A DNA stretch of 64,000 nt from Casuarina equisetifolia. Its lineage: Eukaryota; Streptophyta; Magnoliopsida; Fagales; Casuarinaceae. Position numbers and translations under genes: made by a program. The stretch is taken from assembly GCA_028551475.1 (NCBI GenBank), contig CM052356.1:17325884-17389883 (forward strand), in the 5' to 3' direction. The notes beneath the pieces were generated by a model. The model had not been told where the DNA came from. It ran no database searches and was given only the letters and a program-made list of their open reading frames with translations. Positions 11,396 to 21,443 of the stretch are shown here, in pieces (position 1 is the first letter of the stretch; every line of letters starts with the position of its first letter).

Positions 11396-14335
11396 ACAAA
11401 TATTCCTAGTCCCATGTTCAGAGTAGAGAACTAATGTTCCTATTGAATCTAAATAGGTTAATCTCAAAGTAAAGGATAATAATCTTGCCAGTTATGAGAA
11501 TCTACCATATGGCATAGGGTAGAAGGAATTATATAGAATGCATAATCAAAAAAAGATTCTCATTTTATACTCTACTTAGGTGAGATTTTGAATATTTAAA
11601 GATTCTTGTAACAACATTAAGATGAACCTCCTTATGATCAACTTAGTAACAAGCACAAAGGCACACATAAAGAGATTATATGGTCAAGGAGCAATAAGAT
11701 ATAATAATGAGCCTATCATACTTTTATAAGTCTTTTGATTGACAAAAATGCCTTCTAAATCAGCATGTATTAGATAGATTTACCCATCAAAGTAACTACT
11801 TATTTAACTTTATCAAAGTTGAACTTCTTAAGAAGCTTATATATGCCTTACTTTAAGATATTTGCTTAGCTTGAAGTGCTAGAAAACAACTAAGTTCAAT
11901 TCTAATTCTCATTTCAAATTCTTTCTTTATAAAATAAACAAATTCAGCACATAGTAAGGTATTATATGAGCCAAAAATAATGTCATCTACATAAATTTGG
12001 ACTAAAAGAATATTTCCTTTACGTGATTTTATGAACAAGGTAGAATAGAATCCTTTTTAAAGCCATTTTCAACTAAATATGTTGTTAAATAATCATACCA
12101 TGTTCTTGAAGCTTATTTTATACCTATAAAACCTTTGTAAGTTTAAAAACAAGATCCAAAAATGTTGGATCTTCAAAACTAAAGGGTTCTTTTTAGTATA
12201 AACATTATACTTTCTCATTTACAAAACCATTTTAAAATGCACTTTTTACATCCACTTGAAACAATAGGAAATTTTTTTGAGATGCTTAGTCTAGCAACAT
12301 ACAAATGGATTCTAGTCTAACCATAAGAGCATCAGTTTCATCATAATCCATACTTTTCTCTTGGTTATATCCTTATGGGACAATCTACCTTTATTTCTAG
12401 TTATTGTTCAATGTTCATCCATTTTATTCCTATGATGGGTTAACCTTATTTTTTGGTTTAGGGGTTAGGGTTTATGATTTGTCATACCTTACTTCTATGA
12501 AATAGATTTAATTATTCTTGCATGTGAGCAATCCAATTACTATCAAGTAAGGTTTCTTTAACATTCATAGATTCTATTTGTGATAAATATAAAGCTAACA
12601 CACATATATTTTGAGTGAAAGCATGGGTATTGACCTTATCCAAGAGGCCTCCATAATATTGCTAGAAGTTACCTCATGTCTTATCCTTAGATAGGTAAAT
12701 TCTCTTTCAACAAGTGTTGATCACTCTCACTTTGTACAAAATTTTTACTTCAGAGGGGTTAGGTTGAGCTTCTAGCAAAGTCACAACTACTAGTTCTTCC
12801 TTTGCACATGTAATAGTTCTATGCCTTACTTCGGATTTAATAGTTTTATCAAATATCATCTCATGTATTAATTCCTTAATAATTAATGTTCACTTATTTA
12901 ATACTCTAAACACCTTCGTCACTTTTTCTTTAGTCAAACTTCCTTAAGATTTTCTTTTTCACTATTATACACAAAACACTTGCAACAAAAAATATAAAGT
13001 TAAGATAAATTTGGCCTTTTTCCATAAAAAAAATTTATATTGAGTTTTATCAAACATAAGTTTGATTAGAACTATATTGAAACATAACATGTAACATTTA
13101 CAACTTCACACCATAGATATATAGGCAAATTATTTTTACGCAACTTAATACTAATTAATTTTTGCAATGTTCTATTCTTTCTTTTTAAAACTACATTTTG
13201 TGAAGGAGTTCTCAGTGCAGCAAAGTTATGATCAATGCCATTTTTTAGTAAAAAATGCTTCAAAGTCATTATTTTTGAACTCCTTATCATTGTCTCTCCA
13301 TGTATTTAATTTGCAAATATTTCTTCTTTCAAAAATTTTTGTAAAAGTTTTCAAATACATGAAAGATTTCACCTTTATGCATAATAGACAATATCCAAGT
13401 AAATCTAGATTAGTTGTTCACAATAATAAATTCATAATGCTTACCTGCTAAGTTTGTTGTCATCATTGGTCCAAAGAGGTCTATGTATATTAGTTCAATT
13501 GGTCTTGTTGTAGTTACTATGTCTTTGAATTAAAATTTGTTTTTTTGATTTTTTTTTCTTTTAATACAAGCATCACAAATAATGTTTTCGTCAAATTTTA
13601 TTTCTAGCAATCCTCTTACCAAGCCTTTTCTATACAACATAATAAGTTCTTTTTTTTGTTTTTTGTTTTTAACTTCTATATGTGCTATTCTTTTGTGCTG
13701 AAGCCAACTACTATTTTATATATCTAAATATAAGCATTTTTTTTATTTTTGTAGTGTGTAAGGTCTAATACATATTATTGCCTACTTTTTTTTTCCCACA
13801 AATTACTATCCTTTTGCCTCTATTGACAATTCTATAGAATTTTGACCTAAACTTTGTAATATTTATCACATAATTAACTAACACTTATAAGATTATATCT
13901 AAGTCCTACCACAAGCAACACCTCATTAATAATAAAAGAAAATGAGGTATTATATGCTATCTCTATACCTATTATAATGTAAAAAGAGTTGTCTTTAAAA
14001 GATACATTCCTTTCATATTTTGGTGTAGTAGTTGAAAATAGGTTGGGATTGCATGTCATGTGCTTGAAGCATTTGTTGTCTAGAATCCGTATTTCTTTGT
14101 TGTGGTCCTCTTCCTCTATTGATTTCATTTCTCGCAGCACCCAAAAAAAAAAAATTCCTTGATTTTTCTAGTATACCTATTTTTCTAACCCGTATTTTTC
14201 TAATTCTAAATCTTCCTCCCTACCAATAAGACAGAGTTCATGTAAGTGCCCCATGTTTCTACAAGTATTAAATTTGGGCAAACACATCTTGCAAATGTTT
14301 TTTCTTTCTTTTTAGATTCAACTTTACACACGTTA
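11396..14335 (-). pseudogene. Ty1/copia relic, minus strand (gag to RT)
   Basis: Read on the minus strand the order is gag, protease, integrase, RT, the copia order. The gag zinc knuckle is at about 14,290-14,225 (CX2CX4HX4C with the first Cys changed to Phe). The protease-linker block is at 14,140-13,874 (HMTCNP...F-DN...VLLVVGLRYNLISVS). An integrase piece is at 13,450-13,070 (NGIDHNF.A..TPSQN). RT is at about 12,500-11,853 (a degraded QPPGFEDP..VFKLTKALYGLKQAP region, then VQIYVDDIIFGS). It is full of stops. It is paralogous, block by block, to 16,840-19,490, and its gag part is paralogous to 29,717-30,420. It therefore seems to have travelled with the segmental duplication rather than being inserted three times. 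LTRs are not recognisable. Confidence 0.85.
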
Positions 14336-14640
14336 CTAAAAGAGTTGTCAATTTTGAACCGAAATTCACAAACGCCATAATAAACCTTTATCGATTTTCC
14401 TTTCTTTTTCTTTTTCTTTTTTTTTTTTTTTACTTTTACTCTTCAATCAAACTAATTTTGGTGGATTTGTACACTTACGTGTTTTGGGCAAGTAAATCTG
14501 TCTCATTCATTTTCATTACCCCAAATCATTAATGCAATACATTTTCCATACCTCATTGTAAGACTTCAAAGTTCCAGGGGGCTTATGGAAAGAATATCTC
14601 ATGGTAATTAAGTTTTGGATTAAAAAAAAAGACAAAAGAA
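14336..14640. repeat. left (3') flank of ASR-a, shared with copy 4
   Basis: Non-coding. The stretch 14,455-14,640 matches 37,190-37,611 plus 38,586-38,640, the same flank of ASR-c, where a LINE and about 250 bp of other sequence have been inserted. It preserves the empty LINE target site at about 14,588-14,605 (AAAGAATATCTCATGGTAA). Confidence 0.6.
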
Positions 14641-14829
14641 ACTCGGAAAATACCATTTTATTGCAAATATCCACTTAACCTTACACATAGCAAGTGAACC
14701 AGATAGGACCCATTTAACGGGGACATGAACCCCATCATCTTATATCGTTAGGGGTAGTCCTTTATTGGTGACTAACATGACATGAATTAATCAACTTAAC
14801 CAAGAGAATACACAGTAAAAGACAGACAA

Positions 14830-15587
14830 TTAAAAGAGATGGTGGTGGTACTTTCCGTGAGCCTCCTCATCTTCTTTCTTCGCCTCTTTCTTCTCGTGAT
14901 GCTCATGGATCGCAAAGCCACCAGAACCTACGGCAACTGCTGCTGCAACCTCCTCTTCAACCTTGTGCTTGTGGGCATGCTCTGGGTCTTTCTTTGCCTC
15001 GTGCTTCTCATGCTGATTAGTCATTGAAACAGGGCAAAAACTTGAAAAAGACGCCAAAAAAGCTGTTCACGGATAAGTTATAGAGGCTAAGTAACATTCG
15101 ACAGGACCAGATATCACTTCTAGTGCTGCCGGGAAATCACTTTTATGCAACTCCAACTTCACATAAATCGCACAAGGATTGGTTTTTTCCTCTCTTTTTT
15201 TGGTTTCTATATATCAAATAGCTTTAAGCCTCTCATCAATTAGGGTACCGTATGAGTTACAGATTTTGGCTTAGGCCGTTTGAGATCCAAATCGGGTACG
15301 GATGGAAAAAGAATGATCTATAAATATAATAACTACAAAACATTAAAAAAGTAATCTTAAAGCAAACACGTCAAAACAGAAGGGAAGAAAAACGATAGCT
15401 AGAAGAAGGACAATACCAGGGCATAAGCTCCAGCAGCAACAGCACCAAGCTCGCCTAGCTGCTCAAGATGCTTGTGGTGCTTCTCCTCCTTTTTATAATC
15501 AACAGGTTTGTTTTCATCTTCATGATGGTGGTGGTCGTGATGGTGATGGTGGTCGCCTTCTGCCTTGGTGGCCGTAGAATTTGACGT
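14830..15587 (-). CDS. ASR: ASR-a: ASR family gene, start codon changed to ACG
   Basis: ASR proteins are small, histidine-rich, disordered plant proteins that bind zinc and DNA and act as chaperone-like or transcriptional stress factors in nucleus and cytosol. Exon 1 runs 15,587-15,417 and exon 2 runs 15,012-14,830, with a 404-bp intron (GTATTG...CAG) at the position usual for the family, just after GAYAL and before HEKHEAKK. Exon 1 encodes a His-rich N-terminus ([10 protein letters not shown]) and the [18 protein letters not shown] block. Exon 2 encodes [13 protein letters not shown], an Ala-rich helix, [16 protein letters not shown] sequence and the C-terminal HHHLF. The frame and splice sites are intact. 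At the position of the ASR-b ATG, however, the codon is ACG (15,587-15,585), and there is no ATG in frame in exon 1 or between the TATA box and this codon. The gene is therefore either recently disabled or needs a non-AUG start. Confidence 0.8.
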
Positions 15588-15686
15588 ATGGCTAGAGACA
15601 AAGTACGGAACTAGTCTCCTAAATGTCAATTTCGAAGGTTTTCAAACGTTTTGTGATGTGTGGAGGATTGAAATGGGTTTGGTTGC

Positions 15687-15694
15687 TATTTATA
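15687..15694 (-). promoter_or_regulatory. TATA box of ASR-a
   Basis: TATAAATA on the minus strand, 100 bp before the ACG that replaces the start codon. Spacing and surroundings are the same as for ASR-b (27,403-27,410) and ASR-c (45,059-45,066), so all three copies retain the ancestral core promoter. Confidence 0.7.
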
Positions 15695-16019
15695 AGAGGC
15701 GATGGTCATAAAACAAAAAACAAATGAATAAGCCTTCTCGCCATCACGAGAGGCTTGTGAAGTCTATTTTTATCTATTGGTTCTACTTTAAGCACTAGCC
15801 GGGTTTGCGAGCTGAATTTTTTCAATGAATGTGCTTTCTCGATCATTGAAAGAGGAATATTGGAGATTAATTCCCGGATTCATGTCAGCTTGTGAAACGT
15901 AGAAATTAAGAACGTTTGGCAGCCAAGCAAAATTGAAGCAGTGAGATAGGAAGGAATAAAAACAAACTCACTTATCTAAAACGAATTACTTATGTCTCTA
16001 GTGATTATGGTCTCAATGT
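15695..16019 (-). promoter_or_regulatory. upstream promoter region of ASR-a
   Basis: Sequence collinear with 27,411-27,706 upstream of ASR-b. Conserved stretches include AATAAGCC..TCTCGCC, GCTTGTGAAGTC, CTCGATCATTGAAAG and GGAGATTAATTCCCGG. This conservation marks it as the retained 5' part of the duplicated gene. I do not assign individual cis-elements. Confidence 0.5.
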
Positions 16020-16838
16020 AACTCCTCAATATGGGAACCTTTTCCTTAACCTGATTAGATACTAACAGCAAAACAATTATCATATAAATTGAAAATGTTA
16101 TATTTAAACATGCCTATTTTCAAAAAAAAAAATATTTCCATCCAAGAAGTTTGCATCTGTTCAAAAGTTTATAAAAATTAGATTGAACTTTCTATCTGTA
16201 GCTAGAGTTTTGCTTCCATGTATAAAATCCAGAAGTAATGTGTTTGTACATTGCCGTCCAAGAAATTTGTAGTATTCAAAAGTTTATCAATAGTAAACCC
16301 AGGTTATATATATATATATATATATATATAATTAGAGTTATAATTCCATGACTATGAACCAAAAGTTATTTGTTGGTCCGTTGTCATGTAAAAAATGTTT
16401 ATGTCTAAAAGTTCTTAAATAGTATAATGAGCTTTTAATTTGTAAGTGGAGTTTTGATTCCGTGTATAAAATCTAAGAATATTGGCTCTGGAAATTGCTA
16501 TCCAAGAATTTTGTAGTATTCAAAGGTTTATAAACAGTATATTGACCTTTTTCTTTTGTAAGTGGAGTTTTACTTCCGTATATAAAAGACAAAAACAATT
16601 TGTCTGTACGCTAGCATCTAAGAAAGTCGAACCTCCCGCGAGTTCTTAAATAGTATATTGACCTCTTTTCTTTTAAGTAGACTTTTACATCCATATATAA
16701 AATCTAAGAGCAGTGAGTTTGTTTAATCAACAAAAAGGATGAAGATAACATAAAAGGATGGAATTTCCTTCATGTTTAACTTTTTATTTAAGATGATCAT
16801 TGTTTCGATTATGATACAAATTCTTTGTTTTCAATAAC
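16020..16838. repeat. Block A, copy 2: ~115-bp minisatellite, five monomers
   Basis: Monomers lie at about 16,140-16,255, 16,256-16,375, 16,376-16,499, 16,500-16,617 and 16,618-16,725, of the same consensus as in copies 1 and 3. The second monomer has gained a (TA)n run at about 16,303-16,330. The right end breaks off at about 16,838 straight into copia sequence, so block B is missing in this copy. Confidence 0.75.
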
Positions 16839-16839
16839 G

Positions 16840-19490
16840 CCCTTTTTTGAAATCATTTTCAACAAAATATGTGTTTAACTAATCATACTATGCTCTTAGA
16901 GCTTGTTTTATACTGTATAAAACCTTTGTAAGTTTAAAAAAAATTGATCTGAAAATGTTTGATTGTCAAAACTAGGAGTTGTTTTAAATATACTTCCTCA
17001 TTTATAAAACTATTAAAAAATACATTTTTTACATCCACATGAAAGAATTGGAATTTTCATGAGCTGCATTATCTAACAATGTACAAATGAATTCCATGTT
17101 CATCAATTGCATTCCTATTGATGGATTTGTTTTTTGATTTAGAGTTTAGGATTTGTCATACCTTACATCCCTGAAATTATTTGAATGCCATAATCTATTT
17201 TCTTAGCTTGAATTCCTAGAAAATAACTAAGTTCAACCATAATTCTCATTTCAAATTCTTTCTTCATGAGATCAACAATACAGTACACAATAAGGTATTA
17301 CATGAACCAAAAATAATATTATCTACATAAATTTAAAGTAAAAGAATATATGTATCATGTAATTTTATGAAGATTGTAGCACCACAGTGTGCTTTTTGAA
17401 GTCACTTTCAGCTAAATATGTTTAAATGATTATACCATGATTTTGGAGTTTGTTTTATATTGTATAAAACCATTATAAGTTTAAAAACATGATTTAGAAA
17501 TGTTGGATCTTCAAAACTAGGGATTGCTTTACATATACTTTCTCATTTATAAAACTATTAAAAATGCACTTTCACATCCACTTGAAACAATTGGAAATTT
17601 TTACAAGATGCATAATCTAACAACATACAAATGGATTCTAGTCTAACCATAAGAGCATACATTTCATCATAAACTATTCCTTTCTCTTGGTTATATCCTT
17701 GTGAATTAATCTTGCATTATTTCTAATTATTGTTTCATGTTTATCCATTTTGTTCCTATGATGAATTTGTTTTTTGGTCTAAGGTAATTGTCATACCTTC
17801 TTTCAAATTGATTTATTTTTTCTTGCATGGAAGTAATCCAATTATTATCAAGTAAGGTTTCCTTAACATTCTTGGGTTCTACTTGTTATAAAGTAGCAAA
17901 TACTCATATATTTTGAGTAGAAGCACAAGTATGGACCTAATCTAAAGAGCCTCCAATAATATTACCAGAGGTTACCTCATTTATTCCTCTTGGATAAGTA
18001 GGTTCTCTTTCAAGACTTCTTTTCACTCTCATTTTTTTTTTATAGAATTTTCACTTTAAGAGGTGCTACGTTGAGCTTCTAGTAAAGGCATAACTATTGA
18101 TTCTTCATATGCACATATAATAGATCGATTCCTTGCTTAAGATTTAATAGTTTCATCAAATATCATCATAGGTATTGATTCTTTAATAATTAATGTTTAC
18201 TTATTTAATACACTAAATCCCTTCATCACTCTTAAGGAACTTCCTTAACATTTTCTTTTCCATTACTTATACACAAAATATTTAGAACCAAAATGTAAAA
18301 ATAAGATACATTCTGCCTTTTTGTAGAAAACAATTCATATGGAGTTTTGTCAAACATAAGTCTATTTACAACTCTATTTAAAATATAACATGCAATATCT
18401 ATAGCTTTGACCTATAGATATATAGGCAATTATTTTCATATAACAATCCTAGGTAATTCTTGCAATGTTCTATTCTTTCTTTCTACAATGACATTTTATG
18501 GAGGAGTTTTGGGTGCAAAAACGTTATGATGAATGCCATTTTTGGTACAAAATGCTTCAAAATCATTATTTTTTAACTCTTTACCATTGTCTCTCCAAAT
18601 GTATTTAATATTCAAATATTTCTTCTTTTGGAACTTTTTGTAAAACTTTTCAAACATATGAAAGATTTCACATTTATGCCCAAAAAAAAATATCCAAGTG
18701 AATCTAGAGTAATTGTCCACAATAACAAATAAATAGTACTTATCTTCAAAGGTTGTTATCATCATTGGTCCAAAGAGGTCCATGTGTATTAGTTTAACTA
18801 GTCTTGTTGTAGTTACTATGTCTTTGAGTTAAAACTTGTTTTTTTAATGTTTTCTTTCAATGCAAGCATCAAACATAATTTTTTTTGTCATATTTTATTT
18901 TTGGCAACCCTTTTACTAAGTCTTTTCTATATAATTTTTTTTTGTTTACATTTATATGAGCTATTCTTTTATGCCAAAGCCAACTACTATTGTATAGATT
19001 CACAGTCAAACATATTTCTTTATTTTTTAAGTGTGTAAGGTCTATTCCAAATTATTTCTTTTTCTTTTTTTTTTTCATAAATTACTATCTTTTGTCTCTA
19101 TTAAAAATTTTATAGAATTTTTCCCAACTTTGTAATCTTTGTCACGTAATTGACTCATGCTTATAAGGTTATTCCTAACTCCTACCATAAGCAATAAATC
19201 ATTAATAATAAAAGAAGATAAGGCATAACCTACTATCCTTATACATTTTATAATGCAAAAGTAGTTGTCTCCAAAAGATACATTCGTTTTATATTTTGGT
19301 ATAATAGTTAGTTTGGGATTGCATGTCATGTGTGCATTCATTATTGAAAATCCATGTTTCTTTGTTGTGGTCCTCTTCCTTTACTGATTTTAGTTCTTGC
19401 AACACAAAAGAAAAAAAAAAATCTTTGATTTTTTCTAGTACCTAGTTTCCTTTAGGTCCAAGTTGGCTAGTCAAGTTAGATTGTTCTCTA
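16840..19490 (-). pseudogene. Ty1/copia relic, minus strand, with internal RT duplication
   Basis: A paralogue of 11,396-14,335. Minus-strand order: the protease-linker block at 19,341-19,075 (AHMTCNPKL..VSFGDN..LLLMVGVRNNLISMSQL); the integrase catalytic core at 18,783-18,496 (MDLFGPM, FVIVDNYSRFTWIF, WRDNGKE, KNGIHHN); and RT at about 17,820-17,270. A second, partly overlapping RT stretch at about 17,195-16,845 repeats the part at 17,815-17,385 in the same orientation, so the RT has been tandemly duplicated inside the dead element. Stops are scattered throughout. The upper end at about 19,440-19,490 is gag-linker sequence. Confidence 0.85.
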
Positions 19491-19821
19491 ATCCATATCA
19501 AAACTCCTAGAAAATCTTTAAAATACTCTTCAAGTTTAGCTTCTTGGACCCAAAGATGTAATTGCCAGGACACTCAACATATGGACTGGCCCATTAGCCT
19601 AGATTGGCATAATTGCTCCTGCATCAAAATTCCTCTAAGGATACATAATCTAAAGTGGGATACAAACAAGTGGAAGTTACAAGTGCCAATGTAGGACAAA
19701 AATAGTTTGTCGTCCATGTAAGCAATCATCTAAATCAATTAAAGCATCTGAGTTGAATTAGTGTTTGTTCATTTTGTGTGGTTAGCAGAAATGGTTCTAA
19801 CTCAAAGTGTATAGGGGACTA
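19491..19821. other. unassigned sequence between copia relic and LTR
   Basis: Non-coding, no domain I can recognise on either strand. It may be the missing RT side of the copia element at 21,444-24,712 if the LTR at 19,822-21,443 was inserted into that element, but I cannot show this by reading. Confidence 0.3.
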
Positions 19822-21443
19822 TGTTGGCTCAAGGATAGGTGAAAAATAAGGTGGTAATGGTGATGAACTAAGTCCAAGTAGAGCCAACTCTAGTTATTGA
19901 AAATCATATGCTTGTATGTTTTGAATAAGAAAAATTTTATGTTGATTTAAACATATATTAAATAGAATAATATACTTGCATATATGATAGAACATATGAG
20001 ATCTTGTGTGCACATATTAAAACTCAAAGGAAGTAAAAGGTGTGTAAATTATAATATCAATTAATGATATTATAAAGTAGCCGGGTTCCTACATTTTATT
20101 ATCAAACATCAAATATTAAGTCAAGTTGATTCAATCTTTGAATAGTTTGTTGCATAGATTAATTTACATTCTTAGTTATGTTAAAGGAACCTTGATACTT
20201 GGAATTGGTGTATGTACAAGCGTAATGGACTGACCATATATTTATATATGGATACATGAAGCTTATTTATAATCAATTCAGCTCGTGAAAAGCTTTAGCT
20301 CATGTATAATCGGTTTAGCCCGTGAAAAGCTTCAACCTGTGTATAATCAATTTAGCCTGTGAAAAGCTTTAGCCCATGTAAAGAGGTCAGCCTGCGAAGC
20401 TTGAAATGGCAGCATTCTGAGAGAGTCACTTATCCAAAATGGCAGCATGTGAAAGCAAATAAGAGCATAAGCTCTTATGATCGAAAGCCTGAAGCCCTAG
20501 CCACCCTCTTTAACCTAAAGATACACTTCTCTTCTCAATCTTTCTCCTACGATGACAGCTCCAACGAGAAGAATGGTGAGGCGACTGAGTGTCAGAATGG
20601 TTATCTTGCTAAAAAATCATCATCTGCATCAGTACAATGTCGAATCCATCAAATCTCAACGGAAGGATTTCAAAAAGGTTTAAACAGAAACCCTAATTTG
20701 TCCAAGGTTCAAGTATTTGCTATAAAAGGGAGATTCGGATGAAATATTTGTGCTTGCTGAGATATATTCTTGCTGATTTGCTTAAAAAAGATAAAAGCCC
20801 TTATCGATTTGCTCTTATTTCTGTGTTCGGTAAAGTTTGAAGAAAAAGGAAATCTTTGGTAATATTCTCTAAACTTGTTATCTTGTGAATATCATTTGAT
20901 AGATTGATTTTAGTATGTGCTAAACTGATTATAACATTATTTGCATATAAAGATTATTGTAAATCTAAAACCCTAGATTTGTGAAATTAGGGCTTTCGAG
21001 ATTAGAGCTTGAATTGACTCTGTATACATTCAATTAGCTCTTTGATAAGCTTAAATCCTCACTTATATCATATATTTAAGGAATGAGCTTGATGTATTAA
21101 GGTTTATGTAAACCTAACCTTGTAACTGTGAGCTATATAACTCCTTTTAAGGAGTTGTGAGGTGAAGGAAAGGTGCTTTCCTTGATTGAAGTAAAGAAGA
21201 TTTCAACTCGATTTGAGTTGAAGGAAAAGAGGGTGAAAGTAGGTGAAAAGTGCTGAACCATCGTGAAATTCTTGGTTGTGAATTTTTTTGATCTATTTTT
21301 TTTATTTGATACTCCATTACTTTTGTGATATTTTGTCTAGTTGCATTCATTGTAGAAAAACAATATTTAAAAAGATATTAAAATTAATTAAATTTTTGGA
21401 TATCCAATTTAACCCCTCTTCTTGGATAGCCATAAACCCAACA
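19822..21443 (+). mobile_element. probable solo LTR, ~1.6 kb
   Basis: The ends are inverted repeats typical of LTRs: TGTTGG at 19,822 and CCAACA at 21,443. Inside are three perfect-length 37-bp tandem units (20,268-20,304, 20,305-20,341, 20,342-20,378) with a GTGAAAAGCTT core. A TATA box (TATAAAA, 20,721-20,727) follows, then about 700 bp of leader-like sequence ending in a pyrimidine-rich AACCCCTCTTCTTGG stretch, as in large plant copia LTRs. No primer-binding site follows and no pol adjoins in this orientation, hence solo LTR. An open frame at 20,359-20,742 lies wholly inside it and is not a gene. No clean 5-bp target duplication was found. Confidence 0.55.
20268..20378 (+). repeat. 37-bp tandem repeat, three units
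   Basis: Three head-to-tail 37-bp units starting TATAATC and carrying GTGAAAAGCTT, lying in the U3-like part of the solo LTR about 340 bp before its TATA box. Such repeats in LTR U3 regions often act as enhancers. That role is an inference here. Confidence 0.8.

Noticed and set aside
14839..15027. Plus-strand open frame over ASR-a exon 2, with a twin at 26,590-26,778
   Set aside because: It is the antisense of the ASR coding exon. It is open only because the minus strand is rich in GAG/AAG/CAC codons, and its leucine/valine-rich translation is a reading artefact.
15588..15629. Upstream in-frame start for ASR-a at 15,629
   Set aside because: The codon there is TTG, not ATG, and the added residues match 5' leader sequence of ASR-b, not protein.
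16303..16330. (TA)n run as a regulatory site
   Set aside because: Simple dinucleotide expansion inside one minisatellite monomer, absent from the matching monomer in copies 1 and 3.
20268..20378. CRISPR-like array of three 37-bp units
   Set aside because: The units are directly adjacent with no spacers, inside a plant LTR.
20359..20742. 127-codon plus-strand open frame
   Set aside because: It lies wholly inside the probable solo LTR, covers part of the 37-bp repeats and the TATA box, and has no similarity to a known protein.
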